Below are positions 26,179-35,217 of a stretch of 45,708 bases of DNA, in pieces. Numbering within the stretch: the first letter of the stretch is position 1; each line of letters begins with the position of its first letter. Origin of the DNA: Oceanococcus sp041619315. GTDB lineage: Bacteria; Pseudomonadota; Gammaproteobacteria; Nevskiales; Oceanococcaceae. The stretch is from NCBI GenBank assembly GCA_041619315.1, contig JBFKEC010000002.1, positions 1 through 45,708 on the forward strand, given 5' to 3'. Made by a program: the position numbers and the translations under genes. The notes beneath the pieces were generated by a model. That model was not told where the DNA came from, made no database searches, and was given only the letters and a program-made list of their open reading frames with translations.

Positions 26179-26424
26179 CTAGGCCGGGCGGCGAACCTGA
26201 AGCTGGTCAAAGATGACTTTGAGGTGCGCTGGCGGCGCCATGCGCTTTACGCATATCGCATAAATGTCAGGATCGTCCATGTCCAGCACTTCGCGAAACG
26301 CAGCCTGCTCCTGTGCCGGCGCCTGCTCATAGCGGGTGGCTAAATACGCCTCCATCAGTACATCCAGCTCTTTCATGCCACGACGACAGAGCCATTTCAG
26401 GCGAGAAATCGATACTTCGCTCAC
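26179..26424 (-). CDS. sdhE: FAD assembly factor SdhE
   Basis: Small cytosolic protein that promotes covalent flavinylation of succinate dehydrogenase subunit A. The 81 residues carry the family signature RRGMKELD (14-21, the RGxxE motif) and the helical bundle ending in LDMDDPDIY. It lies downstream of sdhB on the same strand, separated by 107 nt that contain a candidate terminator, so expression may be partly independent of the sdh genes. Confidence 0.95.
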   Translation of the reverse strand: MSEVSISRLKWLCRRGMKELDVLMEAYLATRYEQAPAQEQAAFREVLDMDDPDIYAICVKRMAPPAHLKVIFDQLQVRRPA

Positions 26425-26445
26425 ACATGCCCCGCAATGCTGAAC

Positions 26446-26482
26446 AGAAAAAAGGTTGCGGCACTCCAGTCAATCCAACCTT
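26446..26482 (-). terminator. Candidate terminator/attenuator between sdhB and sdhE
   Basis: Minus strand AAGGTTG and CAACCTT form a 7-bp stem with a 17-nt loop, followed by TTTT. A second, more distant arm GGTTGCG (26510-26504) can pair with the same CGCAACC 3' arm (26460-26454). The two pairings exclude each other, so the element could be switchable; this is inference. Confidence 0.5.
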
Positions 26483-26531
26483 AAGGTCCTATTGACGGCG
26501 CGGCGCAACCCGAATTTTACGCTGCCTGAAA

Positions 26532-27323
26532 TCAGATCTGACGTTCGACCATCAACTTCTTGGTTTCTGCAATGGCCTTGCCCGGGTTGAGTCCCTTGGG
26601 GCAAGTATTGGTGCAGTTCATGATCGTGTGGCAACGATACAGCTTGAACGGATCTTCCAGCTGGTCCAAACGTTCGCCGGTGGCCTCGTCACGCGAGTCC
26701 GCCAGCCAGCGGTAGGCCTGAAGCAGAATGGCCGGGCCCAGGTACTTGTCACCGTTCCACCAGTAACTCGGGCACGAGGTCGAACAACAGGCACACAGAA
26801 TGCACTCATACAGCCCATCCAGTTTGGACCGGTCCTCTTTGGACTGCAGGCGTTCGCGGCTGGGGTTGGCGGTGTCAGTCTTGATCCACGGCTCGATCGA
26901 CGCGTACTGCGCGTAGAAATGGGTCAAATCCGGCACAAGATCCTTGACCACCGGCATATGCGGCAGCGGGTAAATACGAATCTCGCCTTCGTAATCGGCA
27001 ATCGCTTTGGTACAAGCCAGGGTGTTGGTCCCCCCCATCTTGTCGCCGATGTTCATCGAGCACGAACCACAAATGCCTTCGCGGCATGAACGCCGGAAGG
27101 TCAGTGTCGGGTCGATCTCGTTCTTGATCTTGATCAACGCATCAAGAACCATCGGCCCACAGCTCGCCACATCAATATCGTAGGTATCGGTACGCGGGTT
27201 CTCACCCGAATCGGGATCGTAGCGATAAATCTTGAAGCGACGAACATTGGTCGCGCCAGCTGGCGCCGCAAAATGTTTGCCTTGCTTGACCTTGGAATTC
27301 TTGGGCAGCGTGAACTTGGCCAT
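26532..27323 (-). CDS. sdhB: Succinate dehydrogenase iron-sulfur subunit
   Basis: Electron-transfer subunit of complex II on the cytoplasmic face. The 263 residues include the 2Fe-2S ferredoxin domain (SCREGICGSCSMNI and ACTKA) and the 4Fe-4S/3Fe-4S domain (CILCACCSTSCPSYWW; CHTIMNCTNTCPKGLNP). The N-terminus is about 25 residues longer than E. coli SdhB. The ATG overlaps the sdhA stop by one base (TGATG). Confidence 0.97.
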   Translation of the reverse strand: MAKFTLPKNSKVKQGKHFAAPAGATNVRRFKIYRYDPDSGENPRTDTYDIDVASCGPMVLDALIKIKNEIDPTLTFRRSCREGICGSCSMNIGDKMGGTNTLACTKAIADYEGEIRIYPLPHMPVVKDLVPDLTHFYAQYASIEPWIKTDTANPSRERLQSKEDRSKLDGLYECILCACCSTSCPSYWWNGDKYLGPAILLQAYRWLADSRDEATGERLDQLEDPFKLYRCHTIMNCTNTCPKGLNPGKAIAETKKLMVERQI

Positions 27324-29113
27324 CAGTAAACCCTCTTCTTGGGCGGCACGACTTCAACTTCATCGGACATGGTGTACATGTGCACCGGGCGGTAATCGAG
27401 CTTGACGTCCTTGTCGCCCGTGCGCCATGCCAGCGTGTGCTTCATCCAGTTCTCGTCATCGCGATCCGGAAAGTCCTCACGCGCCTGAGCACCACGACTT
27501 TCCTGGCGATTGAGCGCCGAGGTCATGGTCACCAGTGCCTGGCCAAGCAGGTTGTCCAGTTCCAGTGTTTCAATCAGATCGGTGTTCCAGATCATGGAGC
27601 GGTCAGACACACCAACATGCTCAAAAGAATCGATTGTGCCTTTGAGTTTCTCCAGGCCCTCTTCGATGATCTCGCCGGTGCGGAACACTGCGCAGTGAGC
27701 CTGCATGGTCTTCTGCATTTCAAGCCGCACGTCCGCCGTCGGGCGATCGCCCTTGGCGTGACGGAAACGGTCAAGGCGATCGAGAATCTTGGCCTCAGCC
27801 TCTTTCGACACTTCACGCACAGGCTTGCCCGGCGTCAGCGTGTTCTCGCAATGCTTGGCCGCAGCACGCCCGAACACCACCAAGTCCAGCAACGAGTTCG
27901 AGCCCAGACGATTGGCCCCATGGACCGACACGCAGGCGTTCTCGCCCACGGCCATCAGCCCCGGCACAACGGCATCCGGGTTGCCATCACGCAGGGTGAC
28001 CACATCGCCATTGAAGTTGGCTGGCGTGCCGCCCATATTGTAGTGCACGGTCGGAATCACCGGAATCGGCTGCTTGCTCACGTCCACGCCGGCAAAAATC
28101 TCGGCGGACTCGGCAATCCCCGGCAGGCGTTCGTTAATAACTTCCGGACCAAGATGCTCAAGGTGCAGGAAGATGTGGTCAGCTTCCGGACCCACACCGC
28201 GACCTTCACGGATTTCCATCGACATGGAACGAGACACCACGTCACGTGAGGCCAGATCCTTGGCATTGGGTGCATAGCGCTCCATGAAGCGCTCACCCTG
28301 CGCGTTGCGCAGAATACCGCCTTCGCCGCGCACACCTTCGGTAATCAGACAACCCGCGCCGTAAATCCCGGTCGGGTGGAACTGCACGAATTCCATATCC
28401 TGAACCGGCAAGCCGGCGCGCAGGACCATACCGTTGCCATCACCGGTGCAGGTGTGAGCCGAGGTACAGGAGAAGTACGCACGACCGTAGCCGCCGGTGG
28501 CCAGAATGGTTTTCTGGGCGCGGAAACGATGCAGCTGACCGGTGGCCAGATCCCAGGCCATGACGCCAAGCACTTCTCCGTCATCGCTCATCAGCAAATC
28601 AACGGCGAAGTACTCGATGAAAAATTGGGCTTTGTGCTTCAACGCCTGCTGGTAAAGTGCGTGCAGCATAGCGTGACCGGTACGGTCGGCTGCGGCGCAG
28701 GTCCGCTGCGCGGTGCCTTCGCCGTAATGCGTGGTCATGCCACCGAACGGACGCTGATAAATCTTGCCTTCCTCGGTACGCGAGAACGGCACGCCATCGT
28801 GCTCCAGCTCAATAATCGAGGGAATGGCCTCGCGGCACATGTACTCGATCGCGTCCTGGTCGCCGAGCCAGTCGGAGCCCTTGACGGTGTCATACATATG
28901 CCAGCGCCAGTCATCTTCGCCCATGTTGCCAAGCGCGGCAGAAACGCCGCCCTGAGCCGCCACGGTGTGGCTGCGGGTGGGGAAAACCTTGGTAATACAG
29001 GCGGTGGACAGACCGGCCTGAGACAGACCGCGCACTGCGCGAAGGCCGGCGCCGCCGGCGCCGACGACGACCACGTCGTATACATGGTCAATAATCGGAT
29101 AACTTGAACTCAT
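27323..29113 (-). CDS. sdhA: Succinate dehydrogenase flavoprotein subunit
   Basis: Oxidises succinate to fumarate with covalently bound FAD. In 596 residues GAGGAGLRA (about 18-26) binds FAD, His49 in RSHTVAAQGG is the expected flavinylation site, and the catalytic region contains FHPTGIYGAGCLITEG, the RDVVSR arginine and HYNMGG. The C-terminus ends in the usual DVKLDYRPVHMYT stretch. It follows sdhD with a 24-nt gap. Confidence 0.98.
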   Translation of the reverse strand: MSSSYPIIDHVYDVVVVGAGGAGLRAVRGLSQAGLSTACITKVFPTRSHTVAAQGGVSAALGNMGEDDWRWHMYDTVKGSDWLGDQDAIEYMCREAIPSIIELEHDGVPFSRTEEGKIYQRPFGGMTTHYGEGTAQRTCAAADRTGHAMLHALYQQALKHKAQFFIEYFAVDLLMSDDGEVLGVMAWDLATGQLHRFRAQKTILATGGYGRAYFSCTSAHTCTGDGNGMVLRAGLPVQDMEFVQFHPTGIYGAGCLITEGVRGEGGILRNAQGERFMERYAPNAKDLASRDVVSRSMSMEIREGRGVGPEADHIFLHLEHLGPEVINERLPGIAESAEIFAGVDVSKQPIPVIPTVHYNMGGTPANFNGDVVTLRDGNPDAVVPGLMAVGENACVSVHGANRLGSNSLLDLVVFGRAAAKHCENTLTPGKPVREVSKEAEAKILDRLDRFRHAKGDRPTADVRLEMQKTMQAHCAVFRTGEIIEEGLEKLKGTIDSFEHVGVSDRSMIWNTDLIETLELDNLLGQALVTMTSALNRQESRGAQAREDFPDRDDENWMKHTLAWRTGDKDVKLDYRPVHMYTMSDEVEVVPPKKRVY

Positions 29114-29137
29114 CGTGATTCCTGTTGACGTGGCTTA

Positions 29138-29515
29138 CTAACCGAATGCCACTTTCAGCACGGCGAAAATACCGGCAGCAGCCAGCGCGACATGGGCAAA
29201 TTTCATCAGCACCAGGCTTGCGACCCGGGCAAACTCGCCATGTACATAATCCTCAATCACCACCTGCAGCCCCAGCTGCGAGTGATAGAACATGGTGGCG
29301 AGGAACAGAATCATGCCCACCGCCGTCCACGGCTGTGCCAGCCAGGCGCTGACTGCGGCGTGCTCGCCACCGGCCTGACAGACCAATCCAAATACCAACC
29401 AAAGACTCAGTGGCACCAGCGCCACAGCGGTCAAGCGCTGACCCCACCAATGATGGGTTCCGCTCTTCGCCGCACCCAGGCCGCGGGCCTGACCCAAAGG
29501 GCTTCGCAAACTCAT
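29138..29515 (-). CDS. sdhD: Succinate dehydrogenase membrane anchor subunit SdhD
   Basis: Small anchor of 125 residues with three membrane helices (about 30-46, 63-80, 98-120). HSQLGLQVVIEDYVHG, near 77-92, is the heme-ligand/quinone-site region of the SdhD family. Together with SdhC it binds heme b and ubiquinone. It lies 10 nt after sdhC. Confidence 0.93.
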   Translation of the reverse strand: MSLRSPLGQARGLGAAKSGTHHWWGQRLTAVALVPLSLWLVFGLVCQAGGEHAAVSAWLAQPWTAVGMILFLATMFYHSQLGLQVVIEDYVHGEFARVASLVLMKFAHVALAAAGIFAVLKVAFG

Positions 29516-29525
29516 GATCTGCTCC

Positions 29526-29912
29526 TTACAGTAGTGCGGCGATCCAGGTGATCACCGTCAGAGCCACAGAACAGCCAAGCATAATCAGACCGCCACGGTT
29601 AACCGCTTCGATCTCGAGATTCTTGCCGGCATCCCAAAGCAGATGACGAACGCCATTGCACAGGTGGTAAAACAGAGCATAGGACCAGCCGAACAACATC
29701 AGCTTGCCCAGAATCGACCCATAAAACGTCTGGACCTGCTCAAACTCCGCAGCCCCACCTGCCAGTGCCATCAACCAGCAAACCAGACCGATGGTCCCCA
29801 GTGACAGCACTACGCCAGTGGCGCGATGCGTAATCGAAAGTACCGAAGTCAATTGCGGGCGGTAGACCTGCAAGTGCGGCGATAACGGCCGTCCGCCGGT
29901 ATCAATAGCCAT
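29526..29912 (-). CDS. sdhC: Succinate dehydrogenase cytochrome b556 subunit SdhC
   Basis: Anchor subunit of 128 residues. RPLSPHLQVYRPQLTSVLSITHRATG (about 8-33) is the family signature with the quinone-site serine and arginine; the heme-ligand His lies in LFYHLCNGVRHL near 84. Three membrane helices follow. It is the first classical sdh gene and follows the SDHAF4-like gene by 26 nt. Confidence 0.95.
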   Translation of the reverse strand: MAIDTGGRPLSPHLQVYRPQLTSVLSITHRATGVVLSLGTIGLVCWLMALAGGAAEFEQVQTFYGSILGKLMLFGWSYALFYHLCNGVRHLLWDAGKNLEIEAVNRGGLIMLGCSVALTVITWIAALL

Positions 29913-29938
29913 GCGTGCTCCTAATCATCGTGATGACG

Positions 29939-30115
29939 CTAGAAATCAATGCAGCGTCCTTTTCGTTCCCAGTCCCCATAGCGAGTCGGTTCCGGACCAG
30001 CCGGACCACCTATCTCTGTGGGCCGTTTCTTGAGTACGTCATCCAGGGATTTGACCTCGCTGTCCGCGGGTTGCACTGTGGATTCGGCCTCGGCCTGTCT
30101 GTCGTTATCGCTCAT
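29939..30115 (-). CDS. SDHAF4-like (DUF1674) succinate dehydrogenase assembly factor
   Basis: A 58-residue protein. The N-terminal half is acidic and unstructured; the C-terminal half carries the DUF1674/SDHAF4 signature EIGGPAGPEPTRYGDW and RKGRCIDF at the very end. Eukaryotic SDHAF4 (yeast Sdh8) binds flavinylated SDHA and aids its joining to SDHB. Its place just before sdhC suggests the same role in this bacterium. The open frame extends 45 codons upstream, but the ATG at 30115 fits the family length; its ribosome site is weak. It is divergent from ygfZ across 43 nt. Confidence 0.85.
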   Translation of the reverse strand: MSDNDRQAEAESTVQPADSEVKSLDDVLKKRPTEIGGPAGPEPTRYGDWERKGRCIDF

Positions 30116-30158
30116 AGGGCGCGAAAGGATAATCAGCAGACCCTTGTGAGGCAATAAA

Positions 30159-30968
30159 TTGCCCTCATCACAGGTGCTTACATCAATACTCATGAGCCTC
30201 ATTTTGGACATCGAATCCCTGCACAAACAAATGGCTGCCTGCGTTGGCACGTCGTCGACATTGAATTACGCGCAAATCACGTTTGCAGATTCAGATGCGC
30301 AGGATTTCCTCCAAGGCCAACTCACCCTCGACCTCAAGCAACTGCCCGAGGATGCGCACCGGCTAACCGCCTGGTGCAATGCCAAGGGTCGAGTCTGGGC
30401 TGTTTTACGCATCTGGCGCAGCGCCCAAGGGTTCGAAATGCTGATCCCGGAAAATCAGGCCGACGCCTTCATCAAGCGCATGCGCATGTTTGTCTTGCGT
30501 GCGCAGGTTTCCATCACCCGGCAGGACGCGCGGGTTCATGCCGAAATTGGCCCGGGCGGGCACGTTGACGGCAGCGTTAGCCGCGCAGACAACACCACAC
30601 TGCTGCACCATGGGCCGGATCACCGACTGGCGATCAGCGCTGAGGCTGCGAGCCCATCAGAAGGCGTTCTGGAGTGCTATCAGGCGCTGCGCATACTCGC
30701 CGGTGAGCCGTATATCGATCAGGCCAATCAGGAAAAATTCCTGCCCCAATCGCTGGGCCTGAGCGAACTCGGCGGACTGCATTTCAACAAGGGCTGCTAT
30801 GTCGGCCAAGAAATCGTGGCCCGCGTGCACTATCGCGGCAAGGCACCACAGCGGTTGAACTGCGCGATCAATCCGTCAGAGCAGAACCTTGCAGACAAGG
30901 CCCTGCTGCACGATGTGCGCGCCCAGGGGGCGCGCATCGTGCAATGGGTAGAGAACCTCAAGGCCTGA
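30159..30968 (+). CDS. ygfZ: YgfZ-family folate-binding iron-sulfur maturation protein
   Basis: GcvT-like protein that uses tetrahydrofolate to support iron-sulfur enzymes. The signature KGCYVGQEIVARVHYRGK (about 211-228) is present, with the catalytic Cys in the KGCYxGQE loop. At 269 residues it is shorter than E. coli YgfZ (326), with a reduced C-terminal barrel. The TTG at 30159 has GAGG at 7-nt spacing; the ATG at 30192 lacks a ribosome site and is the alternative. It stands beside the Fe-S-rich sdh genes. Confidence 0.9.
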   Translation: MPSSQVLTSILMSLILDIESLHKQMAACVGTSSTLNYAQITFADSDAQDFLQGQLTLDLKQLPEDAHRLTAWCNAKGRVWAVLRIWRSAQGFEMLIPENQADAFIKRMRMFVLRAQVSITRQDARVHAEIGPGGHVDGSVSRADNTTLLHHGPDHRLAISAEAASPSEGVLECYQALRILAGEPYIDQANQEKFLPQSLGLSELGGLHFNKGCYVGQEIVARVHYRGKAPQRLNCAINPSEQNLADKALLHDVRAQGARIVQWVENLKA

Positions 30969-30984
30969 TGCGGAAACGCTGCGC

Positions 30985-32469
30985 TCAGGCCTCAGGGCGC
31001 AACTGCGGGAACAGCAGAACCTCGCGGATTGATGCCGCATCCGTCAGCAGCATGGTCAGACGATCCACACCAATGCCCTCGCCCGCGGTCGGCGGCATGC
31101 CGTATTCCAGCGCACGGACGAAATCCGCGTCATAGAACATGGCTTCATCATCCCCGGCATCCTTGGCTTCGACCTGGGCACGAAAACGTGCAGCCTGATC
31201 CTCGGCGTCGTTGAGCTCGGAAAAGCCATTGGCGATTTCGCGCCCGGCGATGAACAGTTCGAAGCGATCGGTCAGCTCAGGGTTGTCATCGCTGGCTCTG
31301 GACAGCGGCGAGACTTCCATCGGATACGCGGTAATGAAGGTCGGCTGGATCAGCTTGTGCTCCGCGGTTTCCTCGAAAATGCCGGTGAGCAATTTGCCCG
31401 CTCCAGCCCCACGTGTATCCAACTTGAGCGACTCGGCTTTGGCTTGCAGCTTGCTGATGTCAGTAAGGTCTTCGACACTGAGCTCAGGATTGTGCGCCAG
31501 CACCGCTTCGGCCATGGTCATGCGCACGAACGGGGCACCAAAATCCAGACGCTGGCCCTGATAGTCAAAGGCCGCATCGCCCTTGACCTCTTGCGCCAGA
31601 CTGCGCAGCAATTCCTCGGTCATGTCCATCAGATCGCGGTAGTCCGCGTAGGCCTGATAAAACTCGAGCATGGTGAACTCGGGATTGTGCCGGGTCGACA
31701 CGCCCTCGTTGCGGAAATTGCGATTGATCTCGTAGACCCGCTCGAAACCACCAACAACCAGACGCTTGAGATACAGCTCGGGCGCAATCCGCAAGTAAAA
31801 CTCACGGTCCAATGCGTTGTAATGCGTGATGAACGGGCGCGCGGTCGCGCCGCCCGGTATCGCTTGCAGCATCGGTGTTTCCACTTCCTGGAAATCGCGC
31901 GCATCAAAATAGGCACGCAGCGCCTTGATGATGCGGTTGCGTATCTTGAAGATCTCGCGCACTTCCGGGTTCATGGTCAGGTCGACATAACGCTGCCGAT
32001 AACGCGATTCGGTATCGGTCAGACCTGCCCATTTTTCCGGCAGCGGACGCAACGATTTGGTCAGCAGTTCAATACTGTCGACTCGCACAGACAGTTCACC
32101 GGCCTTGGTGCGGAACATCTCGCCGCTGGCGGCAACCACGTCACCAATGTCCCAACCTTTGAACGCCTGATACACGTCAGTGCCCAGCACATCACGCTGC
32201 AAAAACAGCTGCATGCGCCCCGTGCGGTCCTGAATCGTGCAAAAACTGGCCTTGCCCATCACCCGCTTAAGCATCATGCGCCCGGCCAGTTTGACCTTAA
32301 CGCCCTTGCCTTCCAGGGTTTCGTTGTCGTCTTCGGCGTGGCGCTGATGCAGCTCTGCAGCCAGCGCATCGGGACGAAATCCGTTGGGGAACTTGAACCC
32401 CTGCTCGCGCAGGTTGGTGAGCTTTTCGCGCCGTGCGGCAATCAGCTTGTTGTCTTCTTCAATCGACAT
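30985..32469 (-). CDS. lysS: Lysyl-tRNA synthetase (class II)
   Basis: Charges tRNA-Lys. In about 494 residues it shows the anticodon-binding OB-fold (about 60-150), motif 1 (RNRIIKALRAYF..GFxEVETPML), motif 2 (FRNEGVSTRHNPEFTMLEFY) and motif 3 (GEGIGVDRLTML). The upstream GTG at 32481 overlaps the prfB stop as GTGA; the ATG at 32469 lies 8 nt after it. Neither has a perfectly placed ribosome site, so translation is probably coupled to prfB, the normal prfB-lysS arrangement. Confidence 0.97.
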   Translation of the reverse strand: MSIEEDNKLIAARREKLTNLREQGFKFPNGFRPDALAAELHQRHAEDDNETLEGKGVKVKLAGRMMLKRVMGKASFCTIQDRTGRMQLFLQRDVLGTDVYQAFKGWDIGDVVAASGEMFRTKAGELSVRVDSIELLTKSLRPLPEKWAGLTDTESRYRQRYVDLTMNPEVREIFKIRNRIIKALRAYFDARDFQEVETPMLQAIPGGATARPFITHYNALDREFYLRIAPELYLKRLVVGGFERVYEINRNFRNEGVSTRHNPEFTMLEFYQAYADYRDLMDMTEELLRSLAQEVKGDAAFDYQGQRLDFGAPFVRMTMAEAVLAHNPELSVEDLTDISKLQAKAESLKLDTRGAGAGKLLTGIFEETAEHKLIQPTFITAYPMEVSPLSRASDDNPELTDRFELFIAGREIANGFSELNDAEDQAARFRAQVEAKDAGDDEAMFYDADFVRALEYGMPPTAGEGIGVDRLTMLLTDAASIREVLLFPQLRPEA

Positions 32470-32477
32470 ATGCTTTA

Positions 32478-33573
32478 TCACAGCCCTTGTTTCAGGCTGG
32501 CTTCGAGAAATGGATCCAGCCCGCCATCGAGAACAGCCTGGGTGTTGCCGGTTTCAACGCCGGTGCGCAAATCCTTGATGCGCGAGGAATCGAGCACATA
32601 AGAGCGAATCTGGCTGCCCCAGCCGATGTCCGACTTGGTATCTTCCAGCGCCTGGGCATCGGCGCTGCGCTTGTGCAATTCCAGTTCGTACAGTTTGGCC
32701 TTGAGCTGCTTCATGGCCGTGGCTTTGTTCTTGTGCTGGGAACGGTCGTTCTGACACTGCACAACAATGCCGCTGGGGTTGTGGGTAATTCGCACGGCGG
32801 ACTCGGTCCGGTTGACGTGCTGCCCACCCGCCCCGGATGCGCGATACACATCGATACGCAAATCAGCCGGGTTGATGTCGATATCGATATCGTCATCAAT
32901 TTCAGGCGACACAAACACCGCGGCAAACGATGTATGTCGACGCGCGCCGGAATCAAAAGGCGATTTGCGCACCAGTCGATGAACACCGGTTTCGGTCCGC
33001 AACCAGCCATAGGCGTAGGACCCATTGAACTGGACCGTGGCGCTCTTGATGCCTGCAACCTCACCGGCCGAGCATTCGATTAACTCGGGCGCGAAGCCTT
33101 TGGCTTCACCCCAGCGCAAAAACATGCGCAGCAGCATTTCCGCCCAGTCCTGAGCTTCGGTGCCCCCGGAACCCGCCTGGATATCGAGATAGGCGTTGGC
33201 CATGTCGTGCTCGCCGGCAAACATGCGCCGGAACTCCAGCCCCTCGACTATGCCCTGGACCGCGAGTACTTCGGCCTCTACATCGCCCAGCACCTGCTCG
33301 TCTGACTCCTCAAGCGCCATGTCGAGAAGCTCAGCCGCATCGGCCAAACGGGTGGTCGAATCACGGATCGGTACGATCTGTTCCTCCAACCGGGACTGCT
33401 CACGCCCCAGAGCCTGTGCGCGCTCTGGATTGGACCACAATTCAGGATCCTCATGCTCGGCCTGGACTTCTTCCAGACGCTCAGCCAGCGTATCGTAGTC
33501 AAAGATAGCCCCGCAGCGCGTCAATACGCGACTGCAGGGCCGTGATGGTCTCCCGAATCTGATTTACTTCCAC
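32478..33573 (-). CDS. prfB: Peptide chain release factor 2 with programmed +1 frameshift
   Basis: Recognises UAA and UGA stop codons and triggers peptide release. The gene begins in one frame at GTG 33573 (MEVNQIRETI..ALRGYL), reaches an in-frame TGA at 33501-33499, and continues in the +1 frame as DYDTLAERLEEV, giving about 364 residues. The stop-recognition tripeptide SPF (KSPFDSG) and the GGQ catalytic motif (SGAGGQHVNRT) are present. The intact reading needs the frameshift, as in E. coli, where RF2 level autoregulates by it. lysS follows. Confidence 0.96.
33499..33512 (-). promoter_or_regulatory. Programmed +1 frameshift signal of prfB
   Basis: Minus strand CGGGGC-TAT-CTT-TGA-C: the slippery CTT followed by TGA and C, preceded by a GGGG-containing Shine-Dalgarno-like element at the spacing used in E. 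coli prfB (AGGGGG-TAT-CTT-TGA-C). The element is one base different but retains the layout. Confidence 0.92.
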
Positions 33574-33644
33574 AATAGAACTCGCGCCGGATGGCACGCC
33601 TTGTTTAGAAAAGGTGATTGGCCCGCGCAAGGATGGAAAGGCAG

Positions 33645-33673
33645 TTTTCCGGGGCGCGGCACCCCGTTATAGT
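33645..33673 (+). promoter_or_regulatory. Candidate promoter for the OmpA-type gene at 33751
   Basis: -10 TATAGT (33668-33673) 17 nt after a weak -35 TTTTCC (33645-33650). It would give a leader of about 70 nt. Confidence 0.4.
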
Positions 33674-33750
33674 ACGCGACAGTGAGCAATTAACGAAGGC
33701 TCACATTTGCGTAGAACTATCACTGCGCCATTCTGGGGAGAATCAACATA

Positions 33751-35100
33751 ATGAAAAACATCGCGCTCGGCGTTTGCGCCGCTATTGGTCTGGTCACCAT
33801 GACCCTGCCGTCCTATGCACAGTATTACGACGATCCCAGCAAGGCCGACCGTCGCTTCTACCTGTCACCTATGGCGACCTACAGCGTGTTTGATGGCGAC
33901 CGCCATTTTGACGACAGCCTCGGCTATCAATTCTCCATCGGCAAAATTCTCGCCCAGGGCAGCAATCTGGAAATTCACGGCACCTTTGCCGAACCTGATG
34001 CAGATGCCGGCGGCAGCGCCGAACTGCTCTCCTACGGCCTGAGCGTGCTGCTGTTCCAATCGCGCAAGGAATTCCCGCTGTACGCCATATTAAGTGTCAG
34101 CAAAGGCAATGCCGAAGCTTCCGGCGCCCAAGGCAAAGCCACATCTGACCAGTTCGACGCGGGCATTGGGTACCAATTCAGTCTTGGCGAATGGCCACTT
34201 TTCGGCAGCGGTCCGGCGCTACGCATCGAAGCGCGTTACCGCACTGACAAATACTCCCAGGGCCAGGCCAGCACCTATAACAACCTGTTCGGCACCTCGG
34301 GCGGCCGGACTTATCACGACGGCGTCTTTGGCGTCGGCCTGTTCCTGCCCCTGGGCGCCGACCCGGCTGCCACGCCAAAAGCCGATGAACCCAAGGAACC
34401 CGACACCCGCATCGTCATTTCGCCGCCCGACACCGATGGCGATCAGATTCCGGACGATATGGACGACTGCCCCAATACGCCCAAGGGTGCGGTTATCAAT
34501 GTGCGCGGTTGCGAACACGACAGCGACAAGGATGGGGTGCCTAACAGCGCCGATGCCTGCCCCGGAACGCCAGTCGGTGCAAACGTCGACGCGAAAGGTT
34601 GCCAGCTCGACAGCGATGCCGATGGCGTCATTGACGACATCGATCAGTGCCGCAACACACCTCAGGGCGCATCGGTAATGGCCGATGGCTGTGCCCTGCG
34701 CAACGATTGCCGTATTCCGGCCCCGGGCCAGCGGATAGACGCCAGTGGTTGCGCGACCGGCGCCGTGGTCCTGCAGGGCGTGACTTTTGAAACCGCGAGC
34801 GCAGACCTCACCGCCCCGGCAAAACGTGCGCTTGACGATGTAGCCCGCGCAATTGGCGCAACCGATCAAATTCGCCTTGAAGTTGCGGGCCACACAGATA
34901 ATGTTGGGGATGCCAACTACAATCTGCGCCTCTCGCAATTGCGAGCCAATGCCGTCAGGAACCACCTACTGAACCAGGGCGTTGATGGCAAGGTGTTGAT
35001 CGCAAAGGGATATGGTGCGACACGGCCGCTCGCCAGCAATGATTCACCGGTTGGTCGCAAGAATAATCGAAGGGTCGAATTGGTCGTTATCGACGAATAA
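33751..35100 (+). CDS. OmpA-family protein with thrombospondin type 3 repeats
   Basis: The 449 residues include a signal peptide (cleavage near PSYAQ, residue about 23), a beta-barrel of about 180 residues, a Pro/Asp-rich linker with three TSP3 repeats (DTDGDQIPDDMDDCP, DSDKDGVPNSADACP, DSDADGVIDDIDQC; about 229-310) and an OmpA C-terminal domain with VEVAGHTDNVGD and the final RKNNRRVELV. The second cysteine-containing motif after the last repeat is divergent. It resembles the protein at 9880-10998 more than the next gene does. GGGGAG 12 nt before the ATG supports the start. Confidence 0.9.
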   Translation: MKNIALGVCAAIGLVTMTLPSYAQYYDDPSKADRRFYLSPMATYSVFDGDRHFDDSLGYQFSIGKILAQGSNLEIHGTFAEPDADAGGSAELLSYGLSVLLFQSRKEFPLYAILSVSKGNAEASGAQGKATSDQFDAGIGYQFSLGEWPLFGSGPALRIEARYRTDKYSQGQASTYNNLFGTSGGRTYHDGVFGVGLFLPLGADPAATPKADEPKEPDTRIVISPPDTDGDQIPDDMDDCPNTPKGAVINVRGCEHDSDKDGVPNSADACPGTPVGANVDAKGCQLDSDADGVIDDIDQCRNTPQGASVMADGCALRNDCRIPAPGQRIDASGCATGAVVLQGVTFETASADLTAPAKRALDDVARAIGATDQIRLEVAGHTDNVGDANYNLRLSQLRANAVRNHLLNQGVDGKVLIAKGYGATRPLASNDSPVGRKNNRRVELVVIDE

Positions 35101-35144
35101 GCGAAAAATCTTGCATGACCACATGATATTCATCTGCAATTTGA

Positions 35145-35150
35145 TACACT
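35145..35150 (+). promoter_or_regulatory. Possible extended -10 promoter element upstream of ompA
   Basis: TGATACACT fits an extended -10 (TGnTACACT). No convincing -35 is seen. It would give a leader of about 60 nt. Confidence 0.3.
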
Positions 35151-35217
35151 TGCGCCAGAGAATGCAGGCAGAAATGTCATTCAAACTAACAATAGCTTTA
35201 CTTTTCAGGGAGCAAAC

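Noticed and set aside
31357..32601. 414-codon plus-strand open frame opposite lysS
   Set aside because: It is antisense to a certain gene with high GC third positions and shows no recognisable family features.
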